Positions 47,407 through 60,049 are shown, counted from the first letter of the stretch. The stretch is DNA of 64,000 bases from Odobenus rosmarus divergens (GCF_000321225.1 NW_004450276.1:714300-778299); one strand, 5' to 3'. Numbers and translations: made by a program. Notes: generated by a model not told the origin, from the letters alone.

Positions 47407-47637
47407 CAATAAAAGTAAATTTTTTTTAAAGATTTTATTTATTTATTCATTTGAGAGAGCGGGAATGAGAAAGAGAGAGCACATGAGAGGGGGGAGGGTC
47501 AGAGGGAGAAGCAGACTCCCTGCTGAGCAGGGAGTCCGATGCGGGACTCGATCCTGGGACTCCAGGATCATGACCTGAGCCGAAGGCAGTCGCTTAACCA
47601 ACTGAGCCACCCAGGCGCCCCAATAAAAGTAAATTTT
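47407..47637 (-). mobile_element. CAN-SINE with perfect TSD
   Basis: The element at 47424-47620 is a full-length reverse SINE. The 17-bp duplication caataaaagtaaatttt is identical at 47407-47423 and 47621-47637. Confidence 0.95.
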
Positions 47638-48094
47638 GATATCACTTCATAATGGCAGATGTCACTGTGAAGAATGAGCCGGAAGAGTTTAATTACATAG
47701 GATGCCTGAACAAGAACTCAAGGAAGAATAGGGTAGCAGGTGCCATAGACTTTACCTAAGAAATTAAAAATAACTTCTAAAGGAAGGACAGCTAATTTTG
47801 TTTATGTAATAAGTTTATATTGCTCCAGAGCTTGTTGGTAAAAGTCGTTTTGAGCACTTTGAGAGCAATCTTTACCCTCATTGTGTTCCAATTAAAAAGC
47901 AGTATTACTTCTTTTCGGAAACGGAGCCACTGAGTAGTTCTGAGATCTCCCAGGCCCACACGATTTAAGAAAAGGGCAATGAGCAACCATTACTCCTCAG
48001 AATGCTCAGGATCTACCAGAACCAGAAGGCAAGCAAGTCTTGAATAATACAAGAGACATTGCCAGTTGTGAATTCCTCCTCTGTTAGTGCTATC
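47638..48094. other. Unassigned sequence
   Basis: Nothing recognised. Confidence 0.35.
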
Positions 48095-48750
48095 GGAGCG
48101 GACGTAGCCCCCAGCAGACCCACGGCAGCTCTGAAGCCTGCGCGCTCCTTCCAGTCGTATGAATTTCCTCAGCCGTCCGTCCCGAGCGCTTAGCGGGTGC
48201 GCGCCATGGGCCCCGCAGGGTGCTGAAGGCGGGCTGGGACGTCCTTCTCGCTTTAGACTCTGAAGGATTTCTTGAGAGTTAGGATCCTCCGTTTGCAGTT
48301 CTCCCGTGGTGTCCCCAGACAGTACCAGAGGATTAGAGGCCCCTCACAGGAACACAATACCCTGTCCGTCTCTGCAGCGTGTGCCATTTGTCAGTGACAC
48401 AACGGAGTCGTTTCACACGGTGGCTTCAACCCAGGGAGAGTATTAGGGGGTAGGCGGTGCTTTTCTGAGCAGGCGTTTCCTTTTGCTGGCCCTCGATCTG
48501 ATGCTTCAGTAGATGGTCTCTGCTTACTCTCTGCGCCATAAACAAGGTCCAGCTTCCACTCTCCCCCTCAAAGCCAGAGAGATGCGTGCCGGCCAGGCGC
48601 TTCTGGTCAGTCACCCGTGCTTTCTGCTTGCTCCGTGGGCTGGGGCTGCGTCCGTGTCCACGACTGGTGACTAAGTGGACCTCCTGCGCAGGCTCAGTGA
48701 CGACGAAGACGCCTGCCAGACTCTTGTGAACCCTGACAACGTGCGTTCCG
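48095..48750. other. Moderately CpG-enriched segment
   Basis: More CpG than its surroundings (ccgagcgcttagcgggtgcg, gtccgtcccg). Part of 48165-48240 looks like the ancient repeat pattern also seen at 5195, here CpG-rich. No gene recognised; the minus frame at 48426-48614 is not a known protein. Confidence 0.35.
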
Positions 48751-48934
48751 TTTCTGCCGCACAGTCCTTCTGTTTTAATAGGTTCAACCCTTTATAATTA
48801 TCAACCACTTCTCTGCAGGAACACCTTGTGTGGTTTGCTCTCACATCTGCTTCATGCCAGTTACTTGCAAGTACTTTGCTAATCCCAATGGTATTAATTG
48901 CTTCGACCTATATGCTGTATATAACTGGTTGCAA

Positions 48935-49015
48935 ACCTGATTAAATTGTGAACTCCTTGAGGACAGGGACTACGGCTGTTTCTTTCTCTAGCACAAACTA
49001 ATTGATGACTGTTAG
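48935..49015 (+). repeat. L2 3'-end fragment
   Basis: aattgtgaactccttgagga and cagggactacggctgtttct fit the L2 3' end. Confidence 0.6.
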
Positions 49016-49189
49016 TTTGAATCCTAAGCAAACAAGAAGAAAAACAGACCAAAACAAAAAAAAATGTCCATGGTGTGGAAGGGTGTCTCTTCAATGAAGG
49101 GTTGTGTCACAAACCTTAGTGCAAAATGTAGTGACCTTTGGAAAAGTGAAATGCTTTATTGCTGAGCATCATCTTATTTTTTTTTTTAG

Positions 49190-49560
49190 GCTTTCATACC
49201 ACAATTAATCTTATATGGTAATGCAGTGACAATGAGATGATTTCTCTGGAGAATCTATGCTAATACTATTAAAATGCTCTTACAATGTCAAAATGATTGC
49301 AGTGGAGGCATGTGGAGACTGTGCTTATGTGATTATGATATTATAGTGATGGGCGATTACCATAGGAAACTACTAATTCAACCCTGTAGGGACTTGCATT
49401 ATGAAGCCATTATAACATGAGATTATAATGACACAATAACTTGCACGCACACTCGTGATGCGAAAACAAAAAGCTGATTTGAATGCGAGTAGTATTTCCA
49501 TTAAATTGTAATTAAACACCAAAAGCAATGCTTGTTTAAATTTAAGACGGAGACCTACCA
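49190..49560. other. Candidate conserved non-coding element
   Basis: AT-rich, non-repetitive, and dense in homeodomain-like cores (ttgtaattaaac, gattataatgac, attaaattg), with no coding potential. The call rests on composition only. Confidence 0.25.
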
Positions 49561-49939
49561 TCCAGAAATGGAAATCGTGGCTAAAGGATGCATGCCAGGC
49601 AAGAGCTGAGGATGGCTAGAAACCATTCCCAACTCTGCCCTTCAGTCCTTCCTGGGTGTGGGAAGCTCACAGCAAAGTGGCCTCTCCAGACTTTCTCCGT
49701 GTGTGCTGGCTCTCGTTACCCAAAACCACTATCAGGACATGAGGACGGTGGATCCCACCAGTTTTCTAGCAAGACCACCACTTCACATTGCAAGCCTTCC
49801 TGTTTCAGTCTTGAAGTGGGCATGATAGTCCCTAACTGCCTCCACACAAGAGACTCCAGCATTTTTTTTCCATTAAAAGTAACCTCTTAAAAAATACAAC
49901 AAAATTAATTCATGTTCTAAAACAGAACATGAAGGAGAA
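49561..49939. other. Unassigned sequence
   Basis: A 100-codon plus frame (49588-49890) shows no domain. No gene called. Confidence 0.35.
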
Positions 49940-50150
49940 AAGAAAAAGGAATGTTTTAAAATTCCGTCCCCTAGAAATGACCCGTATTAGTATCTTTGGG
50001 TATTTTCTTTCCGATTATTCTCTCTGCAAAGTAGATACATTTTCTTCTACAAAAATTTGTGTTATACAATGCTTTTCAAGCCTACTTATTCATTCTTTCT
50101 ATCCCTCCCAGTTGCAAGATCTATTTTTTATCCAAGAGAATCCGGTTGAT
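49940..50150 (-). mobile_element. Old L1 fragment
   Basis: gggtattttctttccgatta, attttcttctacaaaaattt and gtgttatacaatgcttttca match old L1 3'-region complement in order. Confidence 0.4.
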
Positions 50151-51182
50151 AAGTTTTTATTTGTCTTTTAAAGGTCAGCTCAGGCTGGATGATTTTACAT
50201 GTCACCCAGGAAAGGATATTTTATTGTTAGGGAATAGTATTTGGTAGGGTTTATACTCTGCATATATCAGTTACAGGATGATTCTATAGTAAAACTTTCT
50301 GATTCTGTTAGCAACACTACAGGTAGTTCGTTAACACTTCTCTCTGTTAGGAAAGTGGTGCATTTCAGAAGTCAAAGATTTCTCGTTTATTCTCAACTAA
50401 TAATTACTATCTGGCTTAGGTCAACATGGAGAAAGATTATGAAAAACTAGAAGCTACTGAACTTGTTAGATATACCCTTGCATTAGCTTGTTCAGATGTT
50501 ATAAGGACACACAACAGCTAATATATCCCCCTCCTAATTACGACTAAAAGTGGTTATTACTCCTTGGTTTAAATATAGTGAAGATGAGTTTTTGCTATTA
50601 AGTATTTTGTTTGCACTTAGATATGCTGTATGCTTTAGAGTTATTTTTATTACTACTTATTGCAACAACCAATTTAAGTAGGGAAGTCTAAATTACTGGA
50701 GCCCTTATTTTTATAATTAGGAAGAGGAAAGCTGCTGTACAATTAAATGGCTTGCTTGATGTCATCCAATCAACAGTGGAGTTGGGATAGGATTTTCTGG
50801 TCCTAGATAATTGTAGCTTCTTCCTTAGGCCAGTGAGTGATGTTACCTCTGAAAAGTACTTCCACACTAAGCGACACAGGATAATGTAATGTGACGTTTA
50901 TAGTAAATATCTGCATGGTTAAAGAAAAGAAATATTTGCCTGACAAGTTGGGAGACTGGTTCTAGTCTGGGCTGTCTGCCTTCAAAAGATCAAGCATTAG
51001 TGTTTGCACCTAAAAATGAAGTCATCAAATTTGATGATCTCCATGGTCTCTTTCTGCTCAAAAATTCTGAGATCAAATAGCATTTAACATTAACTGAAAT
51101 TTATATATGTTAATTAAAGATATTTGTTATAATATTTAATAAATTATTGATTTTACTTTAAAGCTATTATCTAAATTCAAAA
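50151..51182. other. Mostly unassigned, MIR-like block
   Basis: A reverse MIR-like block is at about 50715-50825 (gaagaggaaagctgctgtac, tcaacagtggagttgggata). No gene. Confidence 0.4.
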
Positions 51183-51362
51183 CTGTGCCTTATTTAGGGG
51201 CACCTCGGTGGCTCAGGCTGTTAAGTGTCTGACTCTTGATCTCGGCTCAGATCTCGATCTAAGGGTCGTGAGTTCAAGCCTGGTGTTGGGCTCCTCAGTG
51301 GGCATGGAGCCTACTAAACAAAACAAAACAAAAGAAAAACAAAAAACCTGTACCTTATTTAG
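51183..51362 (+). mobile_element. Older CAN-SINE
   Basis: The element at 51198-51347 has head ggggcacctcggtggctcag and ends in an acaaaaca-rich tail without the CT block. Duplications ctgtgccttatttag and ctgtaccttatttag differ at one base. Confidence 0.9.
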
Positions 51363-51687
51363 ACGCATTTCATAATTTGATGTGTTTTAGCAGATTTGTA
51401 ATTTGACTTAAAAATGTCTTTTTTATTTAGAGAACTTATTGAAATTATTAAAGCTACAAATATAAATCTATCAAAAGAAGAGATTAAGATTATAGTCCTT
51501 TGGTACACTGGCAATATTGTTAAAATAGGTCAGAACTGCAGTAAAAGGAAACTTTTGCTTGCATTAACTGTAAATAAATACATAGATAAATACTTGTGTT
51601 GGATAATATTTAAAAGACATGCTTTCTGTGAATTCTTAGGAAGCAGGTGACAGTAATGATTGAGATGCCAAATTAAAATATAGTATT
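51363..51687. other. Unassigned sequence
   Basis: AT-rich; the 78-codon frame here resembles nothing known. Confidence 0.35.
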
Positions 51688-51858
51688 GGGGTGCCTGGGT
51701 GGGTCACTTGGTTAAGCGCGGGACTCTTGATTTTGGCTCCGGTCATGATCTCAAGGTCATGAGATTGGCACCTCGTTGGGCTTCCCATTGGGTGTGGAGC
51801 CTGCTTAAGATTCTCTCTCTCCCTCTGTCCCCCAACCCCACTCATGCACATATGTACT
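51688..51858 (+). mobile_element. CAN-SINE cut by assembly gap
   Basis: Head ggggtgcctgggtgggtcac and body, ending in ccactcatgcacatatgtact at the gap. The A-tail is missing. Confidence 0.88.
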
Positions 51859-52193
51859 NNNNNNNNNNNNNNNNNNNNNNNNNNNNNNNNNNNNNNNNNN
51901 NNNNNNNNNNNNNNNNNNNNNNNNNNNNNNNNNNNNNNNNNNNNNNNNNNNNNNNNNNNNNNNNNNNNNNNNNNNNNNNNNNNNNNNNNNNNNNNNNNNN
52001 NNNNNNNNNNNNNNNNNNNNNNNNNNNNNNNNNNNNNNNNNNNNNNNNNNNNNNNNNNNNNNNNNNNNNNNNNNNNNNNNNNNNNNNNNNNNNNNNNNNN
52101 NNNNNNNNNNNNNNNNNNNNNNNNNNNNNNNNNNNNNNNNNNNNNNNNNNNNNNNNNNNNNNNNNNNNNNNNNNNNNNNNNNNNNNNNNNNNN
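51859..52193. other. Assembly gap (335 N)
   Basis: Unknown sequence between two oppositely oriented SINEs. Proteins translated across it are artefacts. Confidence 1.
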
Positions 52194-52353
52194 AGAGAGA
52201 ATGAGAGAGAGAGCATGAGAGAGGGGAGGGTCAGAGGGAGAAGCAGACTCCCTGCCGAGCAGGGAGCCCGATGCAGGACTCGATCCCGGGACTCCAGGAT
52301 CATGACCTGAGTTGAAGGCAGTTGCTTAACCAACTGAGCCACCCAGGCGCCCC
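52194..52353 (-). mobile_element. CAN-SINE emerging from assembly gap
   Basis: GA-rich start, then the reverse body to gccacccaggcgcccc. The T-rich tail is inside the gap. Confidence 0.9.
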
Positions 52354-53639
52354 TAGGGCACCTTATTTTTAATGGGGAAAATACATAAGCAGTTACATTC
52401 CCTTTATATTTAAATACAGATATGTGACTAGGGATTGGTTAATTAAAAATGTGTTGTTTGGCTATAGAGAATTTTCCTAATTTGGTGAGTCTTTTAATCT
52501 AGAGAATTCCATTAGAGCATTTTTTCCCCCTGCCATTTCAAAGATTGGGAAGGAGAGATTATTGCTCTATGACCCATGAAGTTATTAGATTTGCCCTTGA
52601 TCCCATTGTAGTAAATCTGCTTTCTGGAGTAGAACTAAGCCATTTATTATTCTATTTTTAGTACATCGAATACTAGTCTTCCCAAAAAAGAGGTTTCTGT
52701 GTCAGCTGCCACACTTTTTTAGGACTAGGCAAAATTTGTCATCTTGCCTTCTTCCCTAGTTCTATTTAAAAAGGCTGTCTTTTAGAGACATTTTCCCCCA
52801 ACTTGAGAGTCCACAGTTCTCATCAAAATTTTTGATTTTGCCTTTTCATTTTTATGAGAAACCAAACAATTTTAAGCATAGTCTGGATCGATATAACCAT
52901 CTTACAACCAAATATTGCCATAGGATTTCATTATTCATATTTTCATTTGTTTTTAAGACCTCCATGATATGAAATTATTGCCTAAAACAACAGCATTTAC
53001 CTTTTTCATGACAAACTGGGATTTCTGTTTTGGAGCCCTGACTGCATTTCCGGGATGTCAGGAGGTGGTTAGATTGAGATATAGTGGCATCATGTTTTGG
53101 TAAAGTGGCATGAGCCCTTTCATTTCCTTTATTAGAAGTGGAGTTGGTTTATAAACAAGATCCTATATGATAACTACCTACATGTTTGCTTTTCACCCTC
53201 TTGAGTTTTGAATCTATACCACTATCCTAAGGGTAGAACCAAGAGTCAGGACTTGCTCTGTTTTCTACTCTTCAATTTTTTTCTAGCTCTGCAATTTGTA
53301 CTGTGCCTTCAACCCAACCAGATCTACTCCCAGTATTACCTCCTAAAGACCAGTGCCCACTCTTCTTTCTGTTGTTGCCTGGGGAAGCTTGGGGATATAG
53401 AGAAGGGAGCTATGGAAAGAACTTAGCTGAACTACTGGTCAACCAGTCCATTAAAGCCAAGAGATTATATGTCATGATAAATTGGGATCCTTGTCTTGGG
53501 TTATTTTGAAAGAAAGTAAGGGGCAATGTGTATTCTCTTTGGTGCACATTTTAGGTATTGATTAATAAATGTTGGTTGGCTCTCAAAGGAGAAACCTCAG
53601 AGGTCATGATTCTTGTACTATTTTTAAAGGTCTCCCAGC
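52354..53639. other. Unassigned sequence
   Basis: No gene or repeat recognised. Confidence 0.35.
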
Positions 53640-53935
53640 AAATGCTTACAGAGCCTAAAGCAGTGTATTTTGCCTTTAGTGAAAATGGAGGATAGCTCAT
53701 CTTCCTTCTCTGAATAATAATTCCATTTCCTCATTGGTGAAATGGGAACAATAATAATAAAAGTGGGTTTCATCTAAAAGTAGGTCCTCTGGTCCAGTCT
53801 TCTAGTTGGCTACTTTTCGATGACTCACCTTCTGCGGATCCCTTGCCAACTTCGCAAGGACATTAGGAGATTTAATTAAAGTATGTACAGTGCCTGAAGC
53901 TCTTCAGAGAAACACACAGCATTATTATTGTAGAT
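53640..53935 (+). repeat. MIR-like SINE, possibly interrupted
   Basis: ccatttcctcattggtgaaa and tgggaacaataataataaaa, with a tail aatgtacagtgcctgaagc-like block near 53885. The middle does not match. Confidence 0.5.
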
Positions 53936-54479
53936 AATACTTTTGATATTCCATAATTTCTTGAAGGTAATGAAACCAGCAATATAGAAAGCTAGGGCTT
54001 CAATACAGTCAGAGTTTTATGAAGACCTTCCTACGATGTTATATTAATCGTGGTCATCTTGTGGCTTCGAGAGTGCAGAGTTCAATTACTGTGAACTTTC
54101 TAATTGCAAATATTTTGATTTAATGTTTTCCCACCAATAAATAACACATTTTGAGAGGTCGAAAATTACTCAAGTCATGCTGTTTATAGTCCACTTTTAA
54201 GACTTTACTTTTTTTTCAACATTTTGTTTTATAGTATGATTATGAAGAGTATTTTACACTGCTACCATGGTAATATTTTTGGAAGTTGGGGGTGGGGGAG
54301 AGTGTTCTTCCAGGCTTCCTTTGCCCTGAAATGTAGTTCGCTGGCTCTTAAAATCCCCAAGGAACAATGAAAATTGCTTTAGTTTCCTAACTCCTCCCCT
54401 GGCCTCTTGTCTCCAGCATTCAGCCTATCCTCACACTGCCCATTTAATTACCATCCTAACACAGGTCTCTTCCTCTGGG
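53936..54479. other. Unassigned sequence
   Basis: Nothing recognised. Confidence 0.35.
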
Positions 54480-54559
54480 CCCAGTGCATGCGTCGTGCTT
54501 TCACTGTGGACCTGCCATGCATCCTGTGTATGAACCTCTACAGTCTGCTTACAAATCCC

Positions 54560-54760
54560 AAAATAGGCCCTTCGTCGCTCATGCCACCGGGATGCTTCCT
54601 TGTAAAAATCTTCTTTCTGCAGCCTTGCCTAAGTGCTACCTCCTCCAGAAAGCCCTCCCAGCTCTTCCAGTACTGGTGAATGTTATCCAGATGCATCTTC
54701 CCAGAACATTTGCTTTGTACCTCTTTTCCAACATTATTGCATTCACTTTAATATCATAGG
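54560..54760 (+). repeat. Possible L2 fragment
   Basis: agtgctacctcctccagaaa and gccctcccagctcttccagt resemble L2 3' sequence. Confidence 0.45.
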
Positions 54761-55924
54761 TGTCCCACCAATATATAAAAAATATCAACCCCTCCACTGA
54801 ATGCTTACCATGTGCCAGGCACCGTGTTGGGGGCCCTTCAGCTTCCTGTGAAAAGATTATTCCTTTTTTATCTTTGTTTCTCATGGTATCCTCCTTTGGA
54901 CTTACTAGATCCTTAGCAAATATTTGCCACATTGAAATGAAATGTCCTCAGGTGAAATTTCCAGATGCCTGGAAAGTAAATATCTTTATGTTACCTTCCT
55001 AGGCTCTGAGAATTTAAAGTCCAAGCTCTCCCCTCAAACCTATAAAAGTGGCTCTTCTTAATATTTCAAGGAGAATAACAATGGCTGGTCACAAGCCTGT
55101 AAAGAGGCCATGATGCTCACGAAGATATCAGAGTGCTTTTGGCTGACCTTGCATTTCATCAGTGTGGAACTGAAGGTGGATAGAACAAAAACTGTTCATC
55201 GGCTGAACAGACACTTACCAAGCCTTTACTTCTTGCCAGTTAGTTGCTCATGTCACTCAGTTGGTACCGACTTGTCCATGTGTGGGGGTGGAATTGGAGA
55301 CGTTATCAAAACAGAAGCTCATTACATCTATGCCTCTCCTTTTCATCAAGCACGGCATGGCCTTTCTCATACAGCAGCTCATGTTCTGGAAGTCACGAGA
55401 CCAAGACAAGGTGGGCCAGAAGCAGGCTCGCTCTCCTTGCAGTGGCTCTCAGCCCGTCCTGCATATCCTTTTTTTACACCAAACAGGCAAGGCCTGACAA
55501 CGTGAAAGCACATACACAGAACTGATTCTTCGTAACTCTGAATTAGCCAAGCAGGGTGGTGAAAGGCATGTCTAAACGGGTCTACTGTGTGGTCTTCAAA
55601 ATAAAGGACCTGAGGTGATTTTGTGGGAAACACCTTGTAGATATGTATTGACTCATGCAACTGAAAAGCTCTCTGTAATTCAAGGAAAAGTGTTTTAAAA
55701 TTAAACTGCCTTAAAAAGAAATTAGTGTGGAGAGTCGATATATGCGAAAAATTAGCCTTACGAGTCATCATCCAGTTTTACTCCTTGTAAAGAGCTCCTG
55801 CCATGAATCACCTGCACTAATTTTACCAAGTGCTTTTAGTTTTCTGATTTATAATTGGCTTCTACCAGTTGAAATAGGAAATGTCCTTTAAGATAAAATT
55901 GCTTGCTGTTGTATTTATGTGCTC
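54761..55924. other. Unassigned sequence
   Basis: Several overlapping frames stay open at 55110-55771, but none has a recognisable domain. No gene called. Confidence 0.35.
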
Positions 55925-56069
55925 AAGAATCTTGCCCTGGGGTGCTTGGCTGGCTCAGTCGGTGGAGCGTGCAACTCTTGATCTCTGGGTTGTAAGTTCG
56001 AGCCTTACACTGGGTGTAGAGATTACTTCAAAAAAAAAAAAAAAACTTAAAAAAAAAGAATCTTGCCCT
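55925..56069 (+). mobile_element. Short tRNA-like SINE with perfect TSD
   Basis: The element at 55939-56055 has the tRNA-like head (ctggctcagtcggtggagcg; gggttgtaagttcgagcctt) followed at once by an A-rich tail, without the CT-rich half. The 14-bp aagaatcttgccct is identical on both sides. Confidence 0.93.
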
Positions 56070-56370
56070 TATTAGTAAAGGAAAGTTAAACAAACAAACT
56101 TATGTATTCCTATGTAGTATTGTGCTGGGTACAGAAGAATATGCGAAAATGGCATGTTCCGTATCTTCTGAGAGCTTGGCGTGCAAAAATAAAGGGAAAG
56201 TTGTAAAAAACAAACATGGCTTCAAAATCCCAAGCCCAAAAACCTTCGGGAAACCATTTTTCATGCTTTTTAATAATACTTTTTAGCTGTTTTGATTTAG
56301 GGAAATAACGTGATGGGCCCTAAAAGGGGTGTGCTATGATCTCAGAATTATCTGTAGTCAGAAATTGATT
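56070..56370. other. Unassigned sequence
   Basis: Nothing recognised. Confidence 0.35.
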
Positions 56371-56622
56371 AAATAAATATTCCAGGACAGGGGCGCCTGG
56401 GTGGCTCAGTCGTTAAGTGTCTGCCTTCAGCTCAGGTCGTGATCCCAGGGTCCTGGAATCGAGCCCTGCATCAGGCTCCCTGCTCAGCGGGAAGCCTGCT
56501 TCTCCCTCTCCCACTCCCCCTGCTTGTGTTCCTGCTCTCACTATCTCTCTCTGTGTCAAATAAATAAATCAAATATTTTTTTAAAAAAAATAATAAAATA
56601 AATAAATAAATATCCCAGGACA
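56371..56622 (+). mobile_element. CAN-SINE with near-perfect TSD
   Basis: The element at 56390-56603 is full length. Duplications aaataaatattccaggaca and aaataaatatcccaggaca differ at one base. Confidence 0.94.
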
Positions 56623-56814
56623 ATTTGTTTAGCCTTTGCCAACAACTATTAACCTGTTCCTCCTTTCTGGTCCTTATTCTACTTTGATTTATAATTTCCT
56701 TGCTCCGGCTTTAATATTTTTTTTCTTCACCCTATGTGTCTTTTGTGCGAGTTCCCTGAAATGCTTTGCTGAAGAAGGCTGGCTCAAAACAAGCAAGCAT
56801 ATGAATGTTAATTA

Positions 56815-57850
56815 AGTACTAACCATGGGCCAGGCACGGTGGATGGCTGAGGACTGGCAGAGGAGTCATGGACTCTGCCCTCAAGGAGGGCAGAGTGTGA
56901 GGGAGGGACATGAACCATTAATATAGGAAGTGAGTTTCGAAGTAAAAGTCTGAGGGCTAGAAGACAACCTGGAATCGGCATGTGACCCAGACTGCTTGGG
57001 CAACAAGGAAGAACATCAGGAAAAGCTTCTCATGATGCCAAAAGCTCCCCCCGCCCCCATTGCCCAGCAGAAGTTAGCCAGGACAGGAAAAGGGTGTAGT
57101 GGATTGGGTTTGTAAGCTCAGGAAAAAGAGGCGGAGGCACATTCAAGGATCTCGAGACATGTGAACATGCTGAGCCCAGAGAAGGGCAGGCGGCTGAACA
57201 TGGCCAGAGCAGAGTGGCTTCAGAGGGCTCTTCCAGGTTCCAGGTTCAGATTTGTTTCTAAAGATTGGAAGGATGACTCCGGGGGAGACTTATTTGAATC
57301 TGTGTTTTAGAAGGAACACTCGGGGGGCACCTGGGTGGCTCAGTCGGTTAGGCGTCTGCCTTTGGCTCTGGTCATGATCCCAGGGTCCTGGATTGAGCCC
57401 CACGTCAGGCTCCCTGCTCAGCGGGGAGCCTGCCTCTCCCAATGCCCCTGCTCCTCCCCCTGCTCGGGTGCTCTCTCTCTCTCTCTCTTCCTCTGTGCTC
57501 TCTCTCAAATAAATAAATAAAAATCTTAAAAAAAAAAAGACAAAAAGACATAAAGAAAGAGGCTTAGTGAAGGCAGAGCTGACTGGCATGAAGACCAGGT
57601 TAGAAGCTCTTACTGTGATCCCCCTGAGAGAGGTTGGTGGTGGTTGCACTCAGGTGTGGCTTTGAGGATAAAGAGCTGGACAGGAGGCAGGAAGGAGATG
57701 GTAAAGTGGTGGTGTTTACGGCATTTGGAAACCAAGTCCCTGTGGGTGAGGGGGAAATCTGGGATGACCCTTGGGTTTTTGTTGTTGTTGTTTTGGTTCT
57801 ACCTAGATAGTTGGATAGATGTAGTGTTGGAGAGAATGTAGACGAGCAGA
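56815..57850 (+). repeat. Ancient repeat split by a SINE
   Basis: Flanks of the SINE at 57324 (gggccaggcacggtggatgg; gacatgtgaacatgctgagc; atgaagaccaggttagaagc) look like one old dispersed repeat of the same class as 37570-38170. Confidence 0.4.
57324..57538 (+). mobile_element. CAN-SINE
   Basis: Head ggggcacctgggtggctcag, body, CT-rich middle, (aaat)n and A tail. No target duplication identified. Confidence 0.93.
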
Positions 57851-59039
57851 CCTCTAAATTCTGCCCGAGGACTACGTATGCTTGGCATGTAGTAATCATC
57901 CATGTAGGGTTGCTATCATTGTAATCATAGGCTAAACTCATCTGATTAATTCTAACAGAACTCTCTGGGAAGTGCTGTTCAAATATCATGATCGATATTC
58001 GGCATTCTCTAAGCAGACTGGTTCAAATCGCAACTTTTCAGCTCTATGACTTTAAGTGTCTTCACTTTTCTTGGCCTCACCTTCCTCCTATATATCAACC
58101 CCGGCAGCGATTTAGCGAGAACCTGAGATAAGAGATTCTAAGGGCTTCGCGTGACACCTGATGCACAGTCAGCTTAGTGAATGAATGAAGGCATCACTGT
58201 TGCTTTGCAGCCTCCAAGTGAGGGTGGGGTTCTCTCTTATTGAGAGCACAGGGTCGTACACTTAACGGATGGCCAATAAATATTTATTGAATCTTTAATA
58301 ATGCTATTTCATCTTTTCTGATTGTCTTTCTCCTAACCTGCCAGAGGTTGTTAACCTTCTTTTAAAAAGGTTCTTTTTATGGTTTTGTCCTTGCGTGGTT
58401 TATCTTTACTTAAACCTTATTTCATTTGATCCCCCTTTTTCGCTTATAAATGACGACCCACATTTCATAATTTCTGACATTTTCCTACAAAATGTCTCCT
58501 TGACAATCCTCTATCTGCACACCTAACCTCACACAAGAGTGTATTCGATAGTGGGATTTGGGTCCTTGTGTGACTGGACTTCGATAAGAATTACTTGGAG
58601 TGCTGAACCTTTTCTAAAATTCTCATTGGGCTCCAGGACTTCAACTAGCAAAGATCAGTCCATTAAGGACTTGGTGAAACAGCTTGAATTCAATCAAAGT
58701 GGACCATAGTCACTGCAAAGACATGTAATTTGATCAGAAATATTTGCACACGAACCTATCAATTCTAGGCATGACTGGAAATTAGCAACTCTGTGATAAT
58801 AAAGAAGAATTTGAAATAACTCCTGAGTTCATGAGTCTTTGCCTGTCTGTGTGTTTTAGTTGGAGGATTCAAAATATATATTCTATTATTTTACATGTGG
58901 CATTAGTATAAGCCTTGGATAAGTTTATACTGGTATCATTGATCTTTTCCCATTTTACTCCCTTTTACTGGTTATAAATGAAAATAGATAAGCATAAAAA
59001 AAACCCCAGAAATTTGCCCTAGAAAATACATTAAATTGT
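57851..59039. other. Mostly unassigned, MIR-like block
   Basis: A MIR-like plus-strand block at about 57995-58190 (gactggttcaaatcgcaact). Otherwise nothing recognised. Confidence 0.4.
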
Positions 59040-59440
59040 AACAAAGAAAAAAATCATTTTGACTCCTTCTACCACCCAAAGACACATATAACATTTTAGT
59101 ATTTTGAGTTAAGCTCTACCTATATGTAGATAAATGAGCTCTCCATAAAATTTATAGTACTTACAATACACTTTCATATTTTGCTTTCTCAGAAGTTATA
59201 GTAAGAGCATTTTCCTGTGTCATTAGTCTTTGAAAGTAGAACTTGAACGCTTGCATAATTGTTCCATTATACATGTAAACTTTCCCATACTCTGAGATAT
59301 TCTGGTTGCTAGTCCCAATAATGCCATAATGAAATCTTTGTGCAAAAATTTTACGTCTCTAAATATTTCCTTAAGACAGACCCCCAGCAGCAAAGTAACA
59401 TTTTGAGACTCTCGATACATACTGTTAAACTGCTTTTCAG
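59040..59440 (-). mobile_element. Old L1 fragment
   Basis: Text such as aattgttccattatacatgt, tgtgcaaaaattttacgtct and ttccttaagacagaccccca fits the complement of an old L1 3' region. Confidence 0.5.
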
Positions 59441-60049
59441 AAAAGTGGAGCGAATTTGAACTTTGGCCAGTGTTGTGTCTCGGCTGGTCACTGAATCACC
59501 CCTCACTATGATCTATCTGATTTTTCACAAACCAGACAGTGCACTGGTTGGTCGGATTTGTTTTAACTGCCTCCCAGGTGGTACTTTCTGTCCTATCCCC
59601 ACAATGTGACTTTTGGACACTTTTAGGACTAACTTGCCATTTAAAGGGGAAAGCTTTTTTTCCTGAAGCGTAAAGCTAGATTTCTATTCATGACAAATTT
59701 CAAATGGTTGTTTGATGTTAACAGTGTTGCAAGTTAAGTTCCTTAAATGTGGCATCCATTTTAAATGTTTTTATTATTTAGCACCCTTCACACAAAACTA
59801 AAATCAAGCATCCCTCTTCCCCACCGTGTTTGGGGGCTTATGTAGCAGCAGTAATTCCAAATAAATATCCCAATTAGTTGATCCTTGGATGTTTGGACAG
59901 CTATTTGAAATCTGGGCAGTTTTCCATTATGTTGCACCTTCTGAAAATTATTTTTAAAAAATACGTCATGCTTTAGTTTTAGTTTGTAGACATGAGAATT
60001 TTATGTATGTAGCCACTGCTTTCTTCATTTATCACTAAAAATATTTTAT
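59441..60049. other. Unassigned sequence
   Basis: Nothing recognised. Confidence 0.35.

Noticed and set aside
51699..52342. Frames of 124-203 codons crossing the gap
   Set aside because: They consist of undefined residues from the N run plus SINE sequence.
55110..55771. Several overlapping open frames on both strands
   Set aside because: All frames open equally, which indicates stop-poor sequence rather than a gene.
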